DNA of 64,000 nt from Saccharophagus sp. K07. GTDB taxonomy: Bacteria; Pseudomonadota; Gammaproteobacteria; Pseudomonadales; Cellvibrionaceae. The translations under genes were made by a program, and so were the position numbers. Every line of letters starts with the position of its first letter. Positions within the stretch are counted from its first letter, which is position 1. Location: assembly GCF_014336955.1 (NCBI RefSeq), contig NZ_QRAI01000003.1:372001-436000 (forward strand), read 5' to 3'. Shown one piece after another: positions 33,308 to 47,891 of the stretch. Below the pieces are notes generated by a model. The model was not told the DNA's origin. It ran no database searches and saw only the letters and a list, made by a program, of their open reading frames with translations.

Positions 33308-34915
33308 ATGAAAGATGTTTATCGTTCATTTCCCCTATTAATCCTTGGAGCTGCGGCACAACAGGCAAATGCGGATGCTATCGCCAATCCGGACAACTTT
33401 ACTGTGACGCAGGGAAACCAGGATATTGCCCTGGATGTGTTGCAAAATGATACCCCGAGCACCGTTCACGGACGCGCCGCGATTTATGCTTTCAGTGCAG
33501 CATCTACCGTCGGCGCCGTTCGTTTGGTGGATCAAATGTTTTATTACACCCCACCATCCGATTTCATCGGCACAGATTCATTTACTTACTATTTATATGA
33601 TGATGCAGGATATATAGGTTCTCTCGGTACTGTAACAATCAATGTTGTATCAGATGATTTGGAACCCGAAATTCCGCGTAATTTTTCGTCTGTTGCGGTC
33701 GGAAAAACGAATAAAGCTATCGCGCGAATAATGGATGATTTGTGCACTCCATCTCAACAAAATGATGGGGAACCGACCAACAATCCCGATACAACGTTCA
33801 ATACGACAACTCTCGCCATTTCCCGTGAATCTCTCACAAATACTTGTGGTGCTTTGTTCGAAGCCACAACAGAAACCGCTCAATTTAATTCTTTGCTGCG
33901 CGAAATTGCCCCTGATGAAACGCTAATCCAGCGCGATTTATTAACAGAAAACTCTCGTAACAAAACATCGCGGCTGTATCGCAGCATTGCGCAGATGCGC
34001 AATGGCAGCAATATCAGCGTCGGCATTAATGGCTCCATTCTGCCGCTTGGAGGTGCAGCGGGTGATAGCCTGGGGTCTCCATGGACGCTGTTATCGACAA
34101 TCCAAATAGAAAACTTCGACCACGACATAACCGAAAACGAATCTGGCTACAACTACGACGCCTTCGGGTTGATGCTTGGTTTGGGATATCGCCTGAGCGG
34201 TAACGTAAATATTGGCGCAGCTCTTGACTGGACATCTTATGACGTAAGCTACGATGGCAACGCAGGCAAACTCGACTCCGATATCTACAGCTTGACCAGC
34301 TTTTTGAGCTGGTACAAAGGTGCCTGGAGTGTAGATATACAGGCCGGCTATACACAGGGCAGCACCCAGGCACAACGGCGTTTCACTCTGCTGGAAATTT
34401 CTGCGGCAGATAGCGATTACAACAGCAGGCAACTAGATGTCAGTACTCAAGTCGACTGGTCCTTGCAGCTGGGTGCCTGGGCACTGCGACCATTCCTGCG
34501 ACTGGATTACCTTAACACCACTATTGACGCATTCAATGAAACTGGCTCTGCGAGCTGGCTAGTCGCAGCAGAAAAGCAGCGCCATGAACAACTCAATACC
34601 AATGCTGGCCTGAATACCTCTTACACGCTCAGTTATTCCTGGGGAGTGATGGTTCCTAGTATCAGACTTAGCTTGGTCAGCCAATCCAACTTAAGCAACA
34701 GTCCTATCGCTTTCCAGTTGATCGGTGTCGAATCCAGCTCCGGTCACTTCGAACTGCGCGCTGATTCGCCTGATAGTCTGTTCTATCAATGGGACATATC
34801 CACCGCTTTCGCTTTGGCGAACGGCCTGTCTACCTTTCTCAATGGACAGGTGCTGAGCGGCTATAACGGCATCAGCGCATACCAGATCAGCGGCGGGATT
34901 AACTGGGAGTTTTAA
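33308..34915 (+). CDS. Autotransporter-like outer membrane protein with Ig-like domain
   Basis: ATG at 33308 with AAAGGAG 5-6 bases upstream (535 residues). Signal peptide to about QQANADA. Residues about 25-115 form a cadherin/Ig-like module (NPDNFTVTQGNQDIALDVLQND, DSFTYYLYDDAG), then a linker with two Cys (DDLCTPSQ, LTNTCGAL). The C-terminal 280 residues form alternating beta strands (YDAFGLMLGLGYRLSGN) ending in GGINWEF, with the terminal Phe needed for BAM-dependent insertion. It is probably an adhesin or surface protein. The passenger is short for an autotransporter. Confidence 0.8.
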   Translation: MKDVYRSFPLLILGAAAQQANADAIANPDNFTVTQGNQDIALDVLQNDTPSTVHGRAAIYAFSAASTVGAVRLVDQMFYYTPPSDFIGTDSFTYYLYDDAGYIGSLGTVTINVVSDDLEPEIPRNFSSVAVGKTNKAIARIMDDLCTPSQQNDGEPTNNPDTTFNTTTLAISRESLTNTCGALFEATTETAQFNSLLREIAPDETLIQRDLLTENSRNKTSRLYRSIAQMRNGSNISVGINGSILPLGGAAGDSLGSPWTLLSTIQIENFDHDITENESGYNYDAFGLMLGLGYRLSGNVNIGAALDWTSYDVSYDGNAGKLDSDIYSLTSFLSWYKGAWSVDIQAGYTQGSTQAQRRFTLLEISAADSDYNSRQLDVSTQVDWSLQLGAWALRPFLRLDYLNTTIDAFNETGSASWLVAAEKQRHEQLNTNAGLNTSYTLSYSWGVMVPSIRLSLVSQSNLSNSPIAFQLIGVESSSGHFELRADSPDSLFYQWDISTAFALANGLSTFLNGQVLSGYNGISAYQISGGINWEF

Positions 34916-34987
34916 TTCGCAGGAGCCTCCCTGTACAAATAATCAGTTATCATCCCCGTTTTTGCGTTGCGATGATCGGCCTTACCC

Positions 34988-37165
<2,178 letters not shown>

Positions 37166-37182
37166 TAGCCGGATTCAGCGAT

Positions 37183-37210
37183 AGGCCATCAAGTCCGGAT
37201 TTGATGGCCT
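37183..37210. terminator. Stem-loop between convergent uvrD and the proline-rich protein gene
   Basis: A perfect 10-bp stem (AGGCCATCAA with TTGATGGCCT) and an 8-base loop. No T tract on either strand, so it may act as a weak bidirectional terminator or 3' protective hairpin. Confidence 0.6.
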
Positions 37211-37228
37211 CGGGATTAATACAGCAAG

Positions 37229-37564
37229 TTACATCATGCCTTTAAGTTTCAGTTGTTGCTCCATCTGAGAAATCTTTCTCGTCAGTTGCACCAATTGAGC
37301 ATTAATCTGCGTATATTGATCTCGCGGATCCCGCATTCCGTCAGGTGAAGGTGGTGGTGGAGGGGGTGTACCATGGCTACCAGGTACTGGTTCGCTCTGA
37401 TTAGTATTGCCATTCGGAAATAACGTTGCGTATTCTCGAATGATTTCTGCTATCAAATACGGTGATTTGCGCAGATCTATAGTATCACCATATCGCTTAA
37501 CGATTTCTTTTATTGCTTTCTCTTGCTGTTTAACAGTTTCATCAGGATTGTTTAGCTTTTTCAT
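37229..37564 (-). CDS. Small proline-rich protein, candidate substrate of the adjacent hydroxylase and glycosyltransferase
   Basis: I choose the ATG 37562-37564: GGAGG lies 4-5 bases before it and it overlaps the hydroxylase stop as ATGA. 111 residues. A charged helical N-terminus (KQQEKAIKEIVKRYG, then LIAEIIREYATLFP) is followed by a flexible segment with PVPGSHG and a run of six prolines plus SP (67-74), then a heptad-like helix (INAQLVQLTRKISQMEQQL, 87-105) ending KLKGMM. There is no signal peptide. Family not recognised. The coupled enzymes upstream suggest its prolines are hydroxylated and glycosylated; this is inference. Confidence 0.75.
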   Translation of the reverse strand: MKKLNNPDETVKQQEKAIKEIVKRYGDTIDLRKSPYLIAEIIREYATLFPNGNTNQSEPVPGSHGTPPPPPPSPDGMRDPRDQYTQINAQLVQLTRKISQMEQQLKLKGMM

Positions 37565-38184
37565 AATGCCTCCATTGAATGTTTGAAATTGCTCTGTCGC
37601 TGCCAAGTTTGCAAAATCACCTTGATTCCTCGAACAACCGGTTCACCAGAATGAATCATCGCGAAATTTGGATTTCCTGTCGCCAATAGGTTGTCCCAAA
37701 CCACTAATCGACCAGGAACCGGCTTGATCCATAAATTTAACGCACGAAAATATGTCTCTCCCCCTTCCAGAGGGGCTTGCAAGTACAGCAGGATCGTTTT
37801 AGTTCGTGGGCCTTCAGGATCTTGGTCACCTGAGTGGCTGTCTAAATGGGGTTCAAAATATTGACCTGGATAATAACGAGTAACCTGCCAGGGCTCCCAA
37901 TTGCTTGGATTGAGATCTTTTACTCGAGAAACAACTCTCGTTGTAATCTCCAATAACACATCATTAAATTGGTCCCGAGGAAAAAACAGCGAATTGCTGG
38001 TTCTGCAATTTGAATAACCATATTCCAATTTCTTACCATCTTTTATGCTCATAACAGCGCTTCTTTCCCAAAGGCGATTATCAAAACTCAGCAAGAGACG
38101 ATTGCACTCATTCCGCGACAAGACTCGATCGAAAATGTTGATTTGATTCTGCCGCAATCGGTCAATAGAACTAGTTCGATTCAT
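37561..38184 (-). CDS. 2-oxoglutarate/Fe(II) prolyl 4-hydroxylase-like oxygenase
   Basis: 207 residues. The double-stranded beta-helix motif YYPGQYFEPHLDSH gives His113 and Asp115, and IHSGEPVVRGIKVILQTW gives His178 and the 2-oxoglutarate-binding Lys188; RTKTILLYLQAPLEGGETYF lies between. This is the P4Hc pattern, which hydroxylates protein proline, as in bacterial P4H proteins and Skp1/EF-Tu hydroxylases. Cytosolic, no signal. It overlaps both neighbours by 4 bases (ATGA), placing it in one unit with a GT60-like transferase and a proline-rich protein. The substrate is not proven. Confidence 0.9.
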   Translation of the reverse strand: MNRTSSIDRLRQNQINIFDRVLSRNECNRLLLSFDNRLWERSAVMSIKDGKKLEYGYSNCRTSNSLFFPRDQFNDVLLEITTRVVSRVKDLNPSNWEPWQVTRYYPGQYFEPHLDSHSGDQDPEGPRTKTILLYLQAPLEGGETYFRALNLWIKPVPGRLVVWDNLLATGNPNFAMIHSGEPVVRGIKVILQTWQRQSNFKHSMEAL

Positions 38185-39056
38185 ATCACCAAGTCCCAGC
38201 CAACCAACTGCTTAAAGCTATTGAAGCTTCGTTTCTTTCCACGCGGGAAACCGCTAAGCTCTTGTCCGAGAAGGCTCGCTCGCACTCGCTCATAAGAGAC
38301 TTGATTCAACTCCGTCCAATCTTGATGATCATCCCAGTGTGTCACTCGAGTGCCGCGATCATAAAGATGCCAGGCAACCAATTTTTGCGGATGAAAAAAA
38401 TCGTAACCATGACAATGTGCGCGTAATGCAGTCGTAATATCGTCACCGAAAAAATAAATGTCGGGGTCTATCGGAACCTCCTCATTGAACCGTCCGTCCG
38501 CGAAAACAAAGCACATTCCGAGAAATCTGGCGGGCACTGGCTCTTTCAGCCAGCGGAATAAAGGTAAATACTCTGCATAAAATCGGATCAACATCCCCAT
38601 CTCATGATTTCTAGGATAGATTTTTGTAGGAAAGTTGGCGCGATCCTGAGGAAAGTTCTGCGGAGAATAATAAGCTGGAGGTAAGGTGGAAATTATCGGC
38701 TTTTTGTGCCCTTGCCTTTTGAGCTGTATCATCGTCTGAACGAGGTATTTATCCCAACCTTTGACAAATCGTAAATGTGAATCGATTAGAAAAGAGTATT
38801 CTTGTCCATCCCATTGTTGTTGCAAAATTCGCCGAGCCCAGCCACAACCTCGACTTTTCCGCCAATCAATATCAATAATATTGACCTGTGGATTCTCGGT
38901 AATGGATTTTGGCAAAACTTCAGATGCGTCGTGCTGCCAACATATCCAGACATCCAATGCTTCCTTGTCTTCCGCATTCTCGAAAAGACTCGTAATGGTG
39001 GATGCGAGCTCTGAGTCTCGATATGCCGGTATTTGCACAAATATTCGCTGCTTCAT
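38181..39056 (-). CDS. GT60-like GlcNAc-transferase (Skp1 Gnt1-type fold)
   Basis: 291 residues. The stretch RIFVQIPAYRDSELASTI, WICWQHDASEVLP, DWRKSRGCGWARRILQQ and SFLIDSHLRFVKGWDKYL, with the metal-binding DSH at 92-94, is the pattern of PF11397. That family includes the Dictyostelium enzyme adding GlcNAc to hydroxyproline of Skp1. No membrane segment, so cytosolic. First gene of the unit, with its stop overlapping the hydroxylase start. The likely donor is UDP-GlcNAc; the acceptor is inferred, not shown. An upstream inverted repeat may regulate the divergent gene rather than this one. Confidence 0.88.
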   Translation of the reverse strand: MKQRIFVQIPAYRDSELASTITSLFENAEDKEALDVWICWQHDASEVLPKSITENPQVNIIDIDWRKSRGCGWARRILQQQWDGQEYSFLIDSHLRFVKGWDKYLVQTMIQLKRQGHKKPIISTLPPAYYSPQNFPQDRANFPTKIYPRNHEMGMLIRFYAEYLPLFRWLKEPVPARFLGMCFVFADGRFNEEVPIDPDIYFFGDDITTALRAHCHGYDFFHPQKLVAWHLYDRGTRVTHWDDHQDWTELNQVSYERVRASLLGQELSGFPRGKKRSFNSFKQLVGWDLVI

Positions 39057-39174
39057 TTTGGCATAGCCCTCACCTTTTTTCTTAACCTACAGGTGATTTT
39101 GCTCGTTTCCAGAGATTATTCTGTGAAAAATTACCCTCTTTTTTGTGCCAAATTACAGGCTACTAAAATGGACT

Positions 39175-39208
39175 AATACCTGTGAATTTTTCACATATTT
39201 CCAGGTAA
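39175..39208. promoter_or_regulatory. Nested inverted repeat between the GT60 and M64 genes
   Basis: TGTGAATTTTTCACA (39181-39195) is a perfect palindrome around TTT. It is flanked by an outer pair, tacctg (39175-39180) and caggta (39203-39208). The core looks like a CRP half-site pair with a 5-base instead of 6-base spacer. It lies about 100 bases before the M64 gene. Confidence 0.5.
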
Positions 39209-39307
39209 TTCTCCCTGACATAGAAAAAGCAGATCCTAAAAAATTATGGCGGAAAACTGAAATAGTTTTTCTATCCATTAATAGCTAAATAGCTGAAGGA
39301 ATTGGCC

Positions 39308-40189
39308 ATGCAAAGAAAAATCCTAATTTTTCTAATACCTTTATTTTTTGTCAGCGCTTATCTCCTCGTGGGCTGTGAAATTACGCGCACGGTGAGCAAC
39401 AAAGATAAGCCAGTGTCGGGAGCCACGGTTTTCGAGCTATACGTTCCTCAAAGCAATCCGGATAAGGCTTTTAATATAGTATTTGTACCGGATTCGTCTT
39501 ACGGAGATTTGTCGGTTCTGGCAAATCGGCAAGCGTTTGTGGATGATATGGCGGACGTTATTGAAAATGCGTATTGGCAGAATCAAGCGTATTTCAACGG
39601 GCTATTTTATTACAATTATTATTACATGACCGCAACAGGTTCAGTTACCGAGAATCCACCCGATACAAAAGGAAACTTTCGCTGCCCAACCGTGGTGTGG
39701 CCCTCTCAGGTCAACACCGACGCCGCATTTGCTGACCAACTTGTCTTAATACACCGAAACAAACTGCGCGACTGTGGCGGCGGTGGTCGTGTAACGGCAG
39801 AACCAAACAGCTACAGAACCATAGTGCACGAGACGGGGCATGGATTATTTGGGTTGCCCGATGAATACTGCTGTGACAGTAGTTATTCAGAGGTGCGTCC
39901 AATCCTCTATGCCACGCAACATGGTTGCACAACCGACCCTAACAACGCTTCCTGGCGCAACTGTGTATCTATGACATCTTCCCGAGATGGATCCGTATGG
40001 TGGCGGTCTCAAGGAAATATCACTACCAATTTAATCATGCGCAATACTGAAAATGAGGTTTGGGAATCGGGTCCAGCTGATTGGTTTTTAATGCGCAAAA
40101 TTTATCAAGATGCCTTAGGCGTATCCATCGATGACCCGAGCGTATTTGCTCCCGGACAATGGAGTTATTCCGTTCCTCCCGCACCTTGA
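39308..40189 (+). CDS. Lipoprotein metallopeptidase of the M64 (IgA peptidase) type
   Basis: ATG 39308 with GAAGGAA 7 bases upstream; 293 residues. Lipobox YLLVGC gives lipidated Cys23. After a short linker the domain begins with FNIVFVPDSSYGDLSV, and the zinc motif HETGHGLFGLPDEY is at 174-187 (HExxH with the third ligand Asp), as in M64 peptidases. It also has paired Cys residues (CCDSS, HGCTTD). It cleaves proteins at the cell surface; target unknown. It is followed 23 bases later by a secreted partner gene. Confidence 0.88.
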   Translation: MQRKILIFLIPLFFVSAYLLVGCEITRTVSNKDKPVSGATVFELYVPQSNPDKAFNIVFVPDSSYGDLSVLANRQAFVDDMADVIENAYWQNQAYFNGLFYYNYYYMTATGSVTENPPDTKGNFRCPTVVWPSQVNTDAAFADQLVLIHRNKLRDCGGGGRVTAEPNSYRTIVHETGHGLFGLPDEYCCDSSYSEVRPILYATQHGCTTDPNNASWRNCVSMTSSRDGSVWWRSQGNITTNLIMRNTENEVWESGPADWFLMRKIYQDALGVSIDDPSVFAPGQWSYSVPPAP

Positions 40190-40212
40190 TCACCACGAAA
40201 GGAAATCAAATT

Positions 40213-40716
40213 ATGAAAAATCTATTCTATTTTTGCTTATTTGTGCTTTTCTCAAATATGGCCAATGCTCAGGTCGTTGACAACCGTGTCCATGGACCAA
40301 CCAAAGTTGTCACAAGTTCTAAACCAGTGCCGATGGATCGACCTCAGGCCAATAAACAAGTTGCTGTAGTGACGCTTTCTTTCGATTTCGTCGATGGCAA
40401 ATTGCAGAGTGCACGTAAACTCTCATCCAAGCGGATTCAAGCCTATGCGCCCAAGGTTTTCGCCCGCCAAAGCGGAGATTGGGAAGTATTAATCCGCGGA
40501 GCCGGAGACCACCGTTTCTACATCGCAAATCCAGGTTATCGCGAAGCCGAACCTCATTCCAGTTCAAACGATAAATATGAATGGATTGGAGTTACCGGTC
40601 GTGTCGAATTGCCTTTGATCGTGCCGCTATATCACAAGGAGGAAACTCTACAAGTCAGTACAATAACAATAAAGGACACACGCACAGGTGAAATTATTTT
40701 GGAAACATCAATTTAG
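40213..40716 (+). CDS. Secreted protein coupled to the M64 peptidase gene
   Basis: I start at ATG 40213 (AAAGGAA upstream), 167 residues. Signal peptide MKNLFYFCLFVLFSNMANAQ, cleavage after NAQ. The mature part is beta-rich (VAVVTLSFDFVDGKLQSARKL, ITIKDTRTGEII) and lacks Cys. No family recognised. It is read in the same direction and only 23 bases after the peptidase, so it may be an inhibitor, chaperone or substrate of that peptidase; this is a guess from context. Confidence 0.7.
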   Translation: MKNLFYFCLFVLFSNMANAQVVDNRVHGPTKVVTSSKPVPMDRPQANKQVAVVTLSFDFVDGKLQSARKLSSKRIQAYAPKVFARQSGDWEVLIRGAGDHRFYIANPGYREAEPHSSSNDKYEWIGVTGRVELPLIVPLYHKEETLQVSTITIKDTRTGEIILETSI

Positions 40717-40740
40717 TTTCCGATGTTCGCACAGAAAAAT

Positions 40741-40765
40741 GCAGATTGTTTTTCCAGCAATCTGC
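40741..40765 (+). terminator. Stem-loop after the M64 partner gene
   Basis: GCAGATTG pairs perfectly with CAATCTGC across a 9-base loop, 25 bases past the stop at 40716. It lacks a strong T tract. Confidence 0.4.
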
Positions 40766-40882
40766 TTCCATCCAAGAAAGGTAGTGAACAGCACGCGTTT
40801 TTGCGGACTTTTGGGATTGATAATTAAAGGGAATTCATTTTTTGGATTCAAAATATAGTTCGACAATATTCAATCCAAAAAA

Positions 40883-40904
40883 ATGGGCCGTATAAACGGC
40901 CCAT
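40883..40904 (-). terminator. Intrinsic terminator of gyrB
   Basis: ATGGGCCGT pairs with ACGGCCCAT, and a T7 run follows on the minus strand. It lies 28 bases past the gyrB stop and ends the dnaA-dnaN-recF-gyrB unit. Confidence 0.88.
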
Positions 40905-40931
40905 TCAAATCAATTAAAAATTTAATTTCAA

Positions 40932-44482
<3,551 letters not shown>

Positions 44483-44500
44483 AAAGTAAATCCGCTTACC

Positions 44501-45607
44501 TTAGAGTCGCATCGGCATAACGACGTACAGAGAGTCGCTATTATCAGGCTCTTCGATCAAGGCACTGCTATTGGAGTCAGCGAGAGTAATACGCAGATTC
44601 TCGGAAGAGATGACATTTGCCACATCCTGCAAATAACTGACGTTGAAGCCAACTTCAATCGGCGAACCTGCGTAATCCACAACAACTTGCTCTTCCGCTT
44701 CTTCCTGCTCCGGGTTATTGGCAGTAATGGTCAACAATCCTTCGGTCAGCACAAAGCGTACACCGCGATATTTTTCGTTGGAGAGAATGGAGGTTCGGGT
44801 AAATGCCTGACGCAATTCTTCCCGATTACCGATCATGATCTTGTCCCCATTACGCGGCAATACGCGCTCGTAATCCGGGAACTTGCCATCGACCAGTTTA
44901 GAGGTGAAAACAAAGGATTCAGTGATCGCTCTTACATGGCTGTTGCCAATGATGATTTCTACTGGTTTCTCTGGCTCACACAGCAAACGCGCCAATTCAA
45001 TAACACCTTTGCGCGGCAGAATGGCTTGCTTCAACTCCTCGGACAAAGAAGTATTCACTGGGCGGGTGCACATCGCTAAGCGGTGACCGTCAGTGGCAAC
45101 CACTCGCAATGAGTCTTGATGCAACTCCCACAACATACCGTTCAAGTAATAACGAACGTCCTGTTGCGCCATAGCAAAACTGGTGCGATCAATAAGACGT
45201 TTGATCTCGGCCTGCTCGCAGCTGAAGCTCAGATCGTTGTCGCCCAGTTCAATCGCCGGGAATTCACTGGCAGGCAAAGTAGAAAGAGTGAAACGGCTGC
45301 GCCCGCTTTTTACCGTGACTTTCTGATCCTGGTAGAGGAACTCTATGATCGAACCTTCCGGCAGGCTGCGGCAGATATCCAAAAACTTTTTCGCTGGAAC
45401 CGTAATTTCACCGTCGACGCCTGGGTTTTCCAAAGTCACTCGGCCGATGATTTCCACTTCCAGGTCGGTACCGGTAAGGGACAACTTCTCACCTTCCAGC
45501 ACCACGAGGACGTTTGCCAGAGCGGGTAGCGTTTGGCGCTTTTCGACCACACCAGCAACCAGCTGCAAAGGTCGTAACAAGGCTTCGCGTGATACGGAAA
45601 ATTTCAT
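44501..45607 (-). CDS. dnaN: DNA polymerase III sliding clamp (beta)
   Basis: 368 residues, usual length. MKFSVSREALLRPLQLVAGVVEKRQTLP-type start; KFLDICRSLPEG and FTRTSILSNEKYRG in the central domain; the C-terminal YVVMPMRL is the conserved end of the clamp. It forms the dimer ring tethering Pol III and other factors to DNA. Co-transcribed with dnaA (about 40 bases upstream) and recF (18 bases downstream). Confidence 0.97.
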   Translation of the reverse strand: MKFSVSREALLRPLQLVAGVVEKRQTLPALANVLVVLEGEKLSLTGTDLEVEIIGRVTLENPGVDGEITVPAKKFLDICRSLPEGSIIEFLYQDQKVTVKSGRSRFTLSTLPASEFPAIELGDNDLSFSCEQAEIKRLIDRTSFAMAQQDVRYYLNGMLWELHQDSLRVVATDGHRLAMCTRPVNTSLSEELKQAILPRKGVIELARLLCEPEKPVEIIIGNSHVRAITESFVFTSKLVDGKFPDYERVLPRNGDKIMIGNREELRQAFTRTSILSNEKYRGVRFVLTEGLLTITANNPEQEEAEEQVVVDYAGSPIEVGFNVSYLQDVANVISSENLRITLADSNSSALIEEPDNSDSLYVVMPMRL

Positions 45608-45647
45608 TGTGCAGTCTCTTTAAATTGATAGTTATAAAACTGATAAA

Positions 45648-47225
45648 TCAGGTCGTCAGGGTACGCAGAAGATTTTTAACGTCTTCGCGGATGTCCGCAT
45701 CTGAATCGAGAAGTTCTTTGATCTTGCGGCAGGCGTGCAACACGGTTGTATGGTCACGCCCTCCAAATGCATCGCCGATTTCCGGCAAGCTGTGATTAGT
45801 CAGTTCTTTCGCCAAATGCATAGCGACCTGGCGGGGCCTTGCCACAGAACGGCTGCGCCTTTTGGAGTGGAGATCGGAAACTTTGATTTTGTAGTATTCC
45901 GCGACCACTCGCTGAATATTGTCGATGCTGACCAAACGATCCTGCAGCGCCAGCAAATCCTTAAGCGCTTCCCGTACCAAGTCGATGGAAATTGGCCGCC
46001 CGGTGAAATGCGCATTGGCGATTACCCGCTTGAGCGCACCTTCCAATTCACGCACGTTGGAGCGAATTCGCTGAGCGATAAAAAACGCCGCATCGTTCGG
46101 CAGATCCATGGCCGCCTGCTGCGCTTTCTTCATTAATATAGCAACGCGCGTTTCCAGCTCCGGCGGCTCTATAGCAACCGTAAGCCCCCAACCAAAACGC
46201 GACTTCAAGCGCTCTTCCAAACCGTTGATTTCTTTTGGATAGCGATCACAAGTCAGAATGATCTGCTGACCACCTTCCAGCAGCGCGTTAAACGTGTGGA
46301 AAAATTCTTCCTGTGAACGCTCTTTACCGGCGAAGAATTGAATGTCGTCAATCAACAGAGCATCGACCGAACGGTAATAGCGTTTAAAGTCGTTGATGGC
46401 GTTGAGCTGCAGTGCTTTTACCATGTCAGCGACAAAACGCTCGGAGTGGAGATAAACCACTTTGGCGTTGGGTCGGCGATTAATTAACGCGTTCCCTACT
46501 GCGTGCATCAAGTGGGTTTTCCCCAATCCCACACCACCATAGATAAATAGAGGGTTGTAGGCACCGCCGGGATTTTCCGCCACCTGAGTCGCTGCGGCTA
46601 AACCCAACTGGTTGGATTTACCCTCAACAAAGTTGGCGAAGGTAAAACTCGTATTCAAATAATTTCGATGGGTGAGGCCGCCTTCGATATCTTCTTTCGC
46701 AATTCTGCGACCGGAAGGCTCATGTTCATTCAGATCACTCGGGCTGACCGGCCGGGACAACATAATGTCCTGCTCTTCTGCCGGTATATCACCCACCATA
46801 TCGCGGTAAGCCCCGGCCGTGCCGTCCAGGCCCAAATCACTCATCGAAGAAAATGACGATGAATTGGAACGCCGCTCAATTAATGTCGCATCGACGGTCG
46901 AGTAAGAATCATAAGATGATGTTGCATGCACAGGAGCCGGTGGCGGAGTCGGAACCGCGGCTGGTGTCGAACGTAAAAAGGCCGCTTCCTGACGAGCCAT
47001 AACACCCAACTCAACAGGACCCTGGCCTGTTTCCGCAACAATCTCGCGAATCCGATGCAGGAATTTATCGTTAACCCAATCGAGCACAAAACGGTTGGGC
47101 GCGAACAGGCGCAACCCGCTACCGTCATGATCGGCTTTCAACGGCCTAATCCACGTATTGAACTGCTGTGCGGGCAACTCGCCTTGCAAACGTAAAAGGC
47201 AGCGCTCCCATAGAGAATCAGGCAA
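45648..47225 (-). CDS. dnaA: Chromosomal replication initiator DnaA
   Basis: I choose the TTG 47223-47225 (525 residues), because GGAGTATTTCC precedes it and the protein then begins like known DnaA: (M)[15 protein letters not shown]. The longer frame to the GTG at 47282 adds residues that no DnaA has. It has Walker [16 protein letters not shown], Walker [10 protein letters not shown], and the DNA-binding signature [12 protein letters not shown]. The region between domains I and III is long and low in complexity. It binds the boxes at 47355-47531 and 51681-52021. The TTG start may lower its expression. Confidence 0.97.
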   Translation of the reverse strand: MPDSLWERCLLRLQGELPAQQFNTWIRPLKADHDGSGLRLFAPNRFVLDWVNDKFLHRIREIVAETGQGPVELGVMARQEAAFLRSTPAAVPTPPPAPVHATSSYDSYSTVDATLIERRSNSSSFSSMSDLGLDGTAGAYRDMVGDIPAEEQDIMLSRPVSPSDLNEHEPSGRRIAKEDIEGGLTHRNYLNTSFTFANFVEGKSNQLGLAAATQVAENPGGAYNPLFIYGGVGLGKTHLMHAVGNALINRRPNAKVVYLHSERFVADMVKALQLNAINDFKRYYRSVDALLIDDIQFFAGKERSQEEFFHTFNALLEGGQQIILTCDRYPKEINGLEERLKSRFGWGLTVAIEPPELETRVAILMKKAQQAAMDLPNDAAFFIAQRIRSNVRELEGALKRVIANAHFTGRPISIDLVREALKDLLALQDRLVSIDNIQRVVAEYYKIKVSDLHSKRRSRSVARPRQVAMHLAKELTNHSLPEIGDAFGGRDHTTVLHACRKIKELLDSDADIREDVKNLLRTLTT

Positions 47226-47354
47226 AGGAAATACTCCGGTTATCTTGTCGTTATATTCAAGATGCCGCTTCGCAAACAGCACGAAGCTAAGCCGACAGGG
47301 AAGCCAGCAACCTGCGGCAGAAATGGACGGCCATTCTACCGACTTCCGCCAAAG

Positions 47355-47531
47355 TTATCCACAGACAACGCGAAATAAAATTGTGTGTAACTTTCGGCGT
47401 AGACCGCCTTACAAAGTACGAAATTTGCTTATGCGGAACTTATGCCGCGAATTTCGCCATTTCCAACGACAAAGAAAAATTCAACAGGCCAAAGCTGAAT
47501 AAAGTTGATCTGTGGAAAAATCTGTGGATAA
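47355..47531. promoter_or_regulatory. DnaA boxes between dnaA and rpmH
   Basis: TTATCCACA at 47355-47363 is perfect; TGTGGATAA at 47523-47531 is perfect on the other strand; TGTGGAAAA at 47511-47519 matches the TTTTCCACA variant. A hairpin (47419-47428 with 47447-47456, one mismatch) lies between. In pseudomonads the functional origin lies here, so this may be an origin or the autoregulatory region of dnaA. No strong AT-rich block is seen. Confidence 0.8.
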
Positions 47532-47624
47532 CTTGAACAAAAACTGTACAGATCCTGGGAGAAGTGAGATAAACCAAGCGTTGTATGAAACCACCCCCGG
47601 ATCGACATGAACAATAAATGCTCG

Positions 47625-47653
47625 TTGCGCCCGAACCGCTTTTTCTATATCAT
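47625..47653 (+). promoter_or_regulatory. Probable sigma-70 promoter of rpmH
   Basis: TTGCGC (47625-47630), 17-base spacer, TATCAT (47648-47653), about 75 bases before the rpmH start. Inference from consensus only. Confidence 0.5.
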
Positions 47654-47729
47654 GCCGCGTCCTTAAACGGCCTGGGTTTGCCAGGACAAAGACTCAAACT
47701 AATCCGCATATCCCTCAGGTAGTGATGTC

Positions 47730-47864
47730 ATGAAAAGAACATTCCAACCCAGCATTTTGAAGCGTAAGCGTACTCACGGATTCCGCGCTCGCATGGCAAC
47801 CAAAAACGGTCGTAAGGTTTTGGCTCGTCGTCGCGCTAAAGGTCGTAAGCAACTGGTTGCTTAA
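47730..47864 (+). CDS. rpmH: 50S ribosomal protein L34
   Basis: 44 residues, too short for standard ORF cut-offs. It starts [18 protein letters not shown] and ends KGRKQLVA, the highly conserved L34 sequence. ATG at 47730. It is a constituent of the large ribosomal subunit and starts the rpmH-rnpA-yidD-yidC-mnmE unit that faces away from dnaA. Confidence 0.97.
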   Translation: MKRTFQPSILKRKRTHGFRARMATKNGRKVLARRRAKGRKQLVA

Positions 47865-47891
47865 TTCCAGCTCTGCTGTGGTGTTTCGGCT

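Noticed and set aside
47225-47282. Longer DnaA starting at GTG 47282
   Set aside because: The added 19 residues match no DnaA; TTG 47225 has a good ribosome site and a normal DnaA N-terminus.
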